64,000 bases of DNA, from positions 1 to 64,000 of the forward strand of contig JAJFTL010000007.1 of the NCBI GenBank assembly GCA_021373025.1, read 5' to 3'. Each line of letters starts with the position of its first letter. The stretch's first letter is position 1. This DNA comes from a bacterium. GTDB lineage: Bacteria; Caldisericota; Caldisericia; Cryosericales; Cryosericaceae. Below the pieces are notes generated by a model. The model ran no database searches and was not told the origin of the DNA. It was given only the letters and a program-made list of their open reading frames with translations. Position numbers and translations under genes: made by a program. This document shows, piece by piece, positions 62,958 through 64,000 of this stretch.

Positions 62958-63470
62958 GCATTTTCGGATCAGCTATGCACGTCTACGTTGCTCGGCAGCT
63001 TGAAGCTCGACCCCTGGGTCTTGGTGTCAGGGATCCTGCGATACGTGTCGTTTTCAATATGGGCGGCTCTGAAGGTTAGCATTGAAGACATTCCAAATGG
63101 CATCACGAGATTTCGATCAGGAAAGAAGCACTTGGAACTCATACCGAGATCGCCAGCGATGGCATCCTCGACTTCGTCAGGGGGATCATCAACAATAGTC
63201 AGCAAACCGAAGAGTGTTCGTGAGAGTGCTCGCCGTCATTGCTGCAGCCTCTGCGAAGATCACTCACAACGAGCCTCGTGGTGGACGCAAGGAGGCTTGG
63301 CGTGGGGTGATGAGCTGACAGCGAAGCAGGGGGGCACTGTCATCCCTCGTTCCCAAGGTACGAAGATGGCGGCCTGTTGGGCCGCTGTTCTCTGTTTCAT
63401 GGCGTCGTTAGGAATTCGCTACGGGAGCGCTATACTCAACTGCAAGACACTTCTGATTGGGAGACAAGAT
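62958..63470. other. Region without a clear gene
   Basis: About 510 bp. A minus-strand open frame at 62969-63205 is described separately. From 63206 to 63440 no gene is seen. A hairpin, GCGGCC (63369-63374) with GGCCGC (63380-63385), followed by a T-rich TGTTCTCTGTTT, resembles a weak plus-strand terminator. TATACT at 63431-63436 could be the -10 of the next gene, without a matching -35. Confidence 0.5.
62969..63205 (-). CDS. Unrecognised small open frame, possibly a remnant
   Basis: 78 codons on the minus strand, with sequence that looks protein-like (DPPDEVEDAIAGDLGMSSK, RNLVMPFGMSSMLTFRAA, ENDTYRRIPDTK). No ribosome binding site is visible and the frame remains open further upstream, so it may be the end of a lost gene. 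It is not assigned to any family. Confidence 0.28.
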   Translation of the reverse strand: MLTIVDDPPDEVEDAIAGDLGMSSKCFFPDRNLVMPFGMSSMLTFRAAHIENDTYRRIPDTKTQGSSFKLPSNVDVHS

Positions 63471-64000
63471 GTGAACAAGCCAGTGATATGTGTAGGAGTG
63501 GCATTTGGTGTCATCGTCGGTGGGGCTGTTGTTGAGGGATTCTTCCGTGAGCCGTTTCAATTGGATGTGGAGCGGTTGTCGATAGTTGCACCTTCTCTGC
63601 CGACTGAATTTGATGGACTGAAGGTTGCCCAGCTGTCCGATCTCCACATTCACAGCGTTTCAAAGGCGTATCAGCGTGCTATCGATGACATCCAGAGGGA
63701 GCATCCGAATCTTGTCGTTATTACGGGCGACCTGGTGGATCGTCCCGAGGACACATCAGCATGCATTTCATTCCTGAGCCAGTTGCGCAACGCCGCTGGA
63801 GTGCCGATGGTCGTCGTGCCCGGGAACTGGGACCATCGTGCTTTCCCGACCGAGCAGAGCATTGCTACATGGCACAAGCGTCTCCAGGAAGAGACAGGTG
63901 TCCGGGTCCTTGTGAACCAAAACGCTGTCCTGCATCACCAGGGCAGCCGCATCTGGCTTGTTGGCACGGATGATCCGTATTTTGGATATGCAGACTTGGA
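63471..64000 (+). CDS. Calcineurin-like metallophosphoesterase (N-terminal part)
   Basis: Partial; 176 codons before the window ends. A membrane anchor is predicted at about residues 5-22 (VICVGVAFGVIVGGAVV). The metal site starts with LKVAQLSDLHIHSVSKAY (DxH), followed by VVITGDLVDRPED (GDxxD) and VVPGNWDHRAF (GNxDH), the canonical order of this family. It resembles YkuE/YaeI-type membrane phosphoesterases that act on lipid-linked phosphates. It uses GTG, with GGGAGA upstream. The C-terminal histidines lie beyond the edge. Confidence 0.87.
   Translation, partial: MNKPVICVGVAFGVIVGGAVVEGFFREPFQLDVERLSIVAPSLPTEFDGLKVAQLSDLHIHSVSKAYQRAIDDIQREHPNLVVITGDLVDRPEDTSACISFLSQLRNAAGVPMVVVPGNWDHRAFPTEQSIATWHKRLQEETGVRVLVNQNAVLHHQGSRIWLVGTDDPYFGYADL

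Overview
The window is bacterial chromosome, moderately GC-rich by eye and densely coded. Starts are ATG and GTG, Shine-Dalgarno sites are strong, and many stops and starts overlap (ATGA, GTGA, TAATG). No phage, insertion sequence, CRISPR array, rRNA or tRNA was seen. The gene set suggests an anaerobic or microaerobic organism that uses amino acids or peptides: a branched-chain amino-acid ABC transporter, a secreted subtilase, a complete methylmalonyl-CoA mutase/epimerase set, an NfnAB-type electron-bifurcating transhydrogenase, tungstate uptake with pterin-cofactor synthesis, and peroxidase and ferritin-like protection. SLH, cohesin and dockerin domains point to an S-layer or sheath-bearing envelope. 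The order rpmF-plsX-rnc-ftsY-ylxM-ffh-rpsP-khpA-ylqD is Firmicutes-like, but the archaeal-type AspRS and the fused SLH-TupA protein do not fit a textbook Firmicute. I cannot assign a phylum from sequence alone; a deep-branching lineage such as Caldisericota is only a guess.

Layout. 1-3.9 kb: livK(end)-H-M-G-F, closed by a strong hairpin. 3.9-8.3 kb: class I aldolase and a TPR protein (minus), metallo-beta-lactamase-fold hydrolase and lipoamide dehydrogenase (plus). 8.3-12.2 kb (minus): MoxR-DUF58-transglutaminase operon with overlapping genes. 12.4-14.7 kb: nfnA-nfnB. 14.8-17.3 kb: PAP2 protein, methyltransferase, CBS-ACT protein, small membrane protein. 17.3-19.6 kb (minus): an unrecognised 62-aa gene, threonine synthase and an FAH-family hydrolase, all overlapping. 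19.6-26.1 kb: second PAP2 protein (plus), then enolase, EamA transporter and UPF0182 protein (minus). 26.3-32.5 kb (minus): two very large secreted proteins, a subtilase with cohesin-like and dockerin domains and an NHL-propeller protein with a cohesin domain.

32.5-39.9 kb (plus) is the most striking block. A leader that matches the molybdenum-cofactor riboswitch fold precedes an S-layer-anchored tungstate-binding protein with an extra C-terminal SUOX-like domain, followed by tupB-tupC-moeA-moaA-moaC-MOSC-mogA. Metal capture, import and cofactor assembly may therefore answer to the finished cofactor. 39.9-42.4 kb is a patch of decaying genes (a CsbD remnant with three stops, a YHS remnant, an unknown gene with two amber stops) around one intact GlsB/YeaQ-type membrane protein gene.

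42.4-47 kb: nadE and mcmA1-mcmA2-meaB-mce. 47-52.4 kb: DsrE-like protein with tandem 18-bp repeats at its promoter, MutY with an apparently leaderless promoter, peroxiredoxin, nitroreductase, PIG-L deacetylase, alpha/beta hydrolase. 52.6-62.3 kb: translation and secretion genes (AspRS, LeuRS, L32, PlsX, RNase III, FtsY, YlxM, Ffh, S16, KhpA, YlqD), ended by a classical terminator. 62.3-64 kb: a ferritin-like protein with a near-consensus promoter, an unrecognised stretch, and the start of a metallophosphoesterase cut by the window edge.
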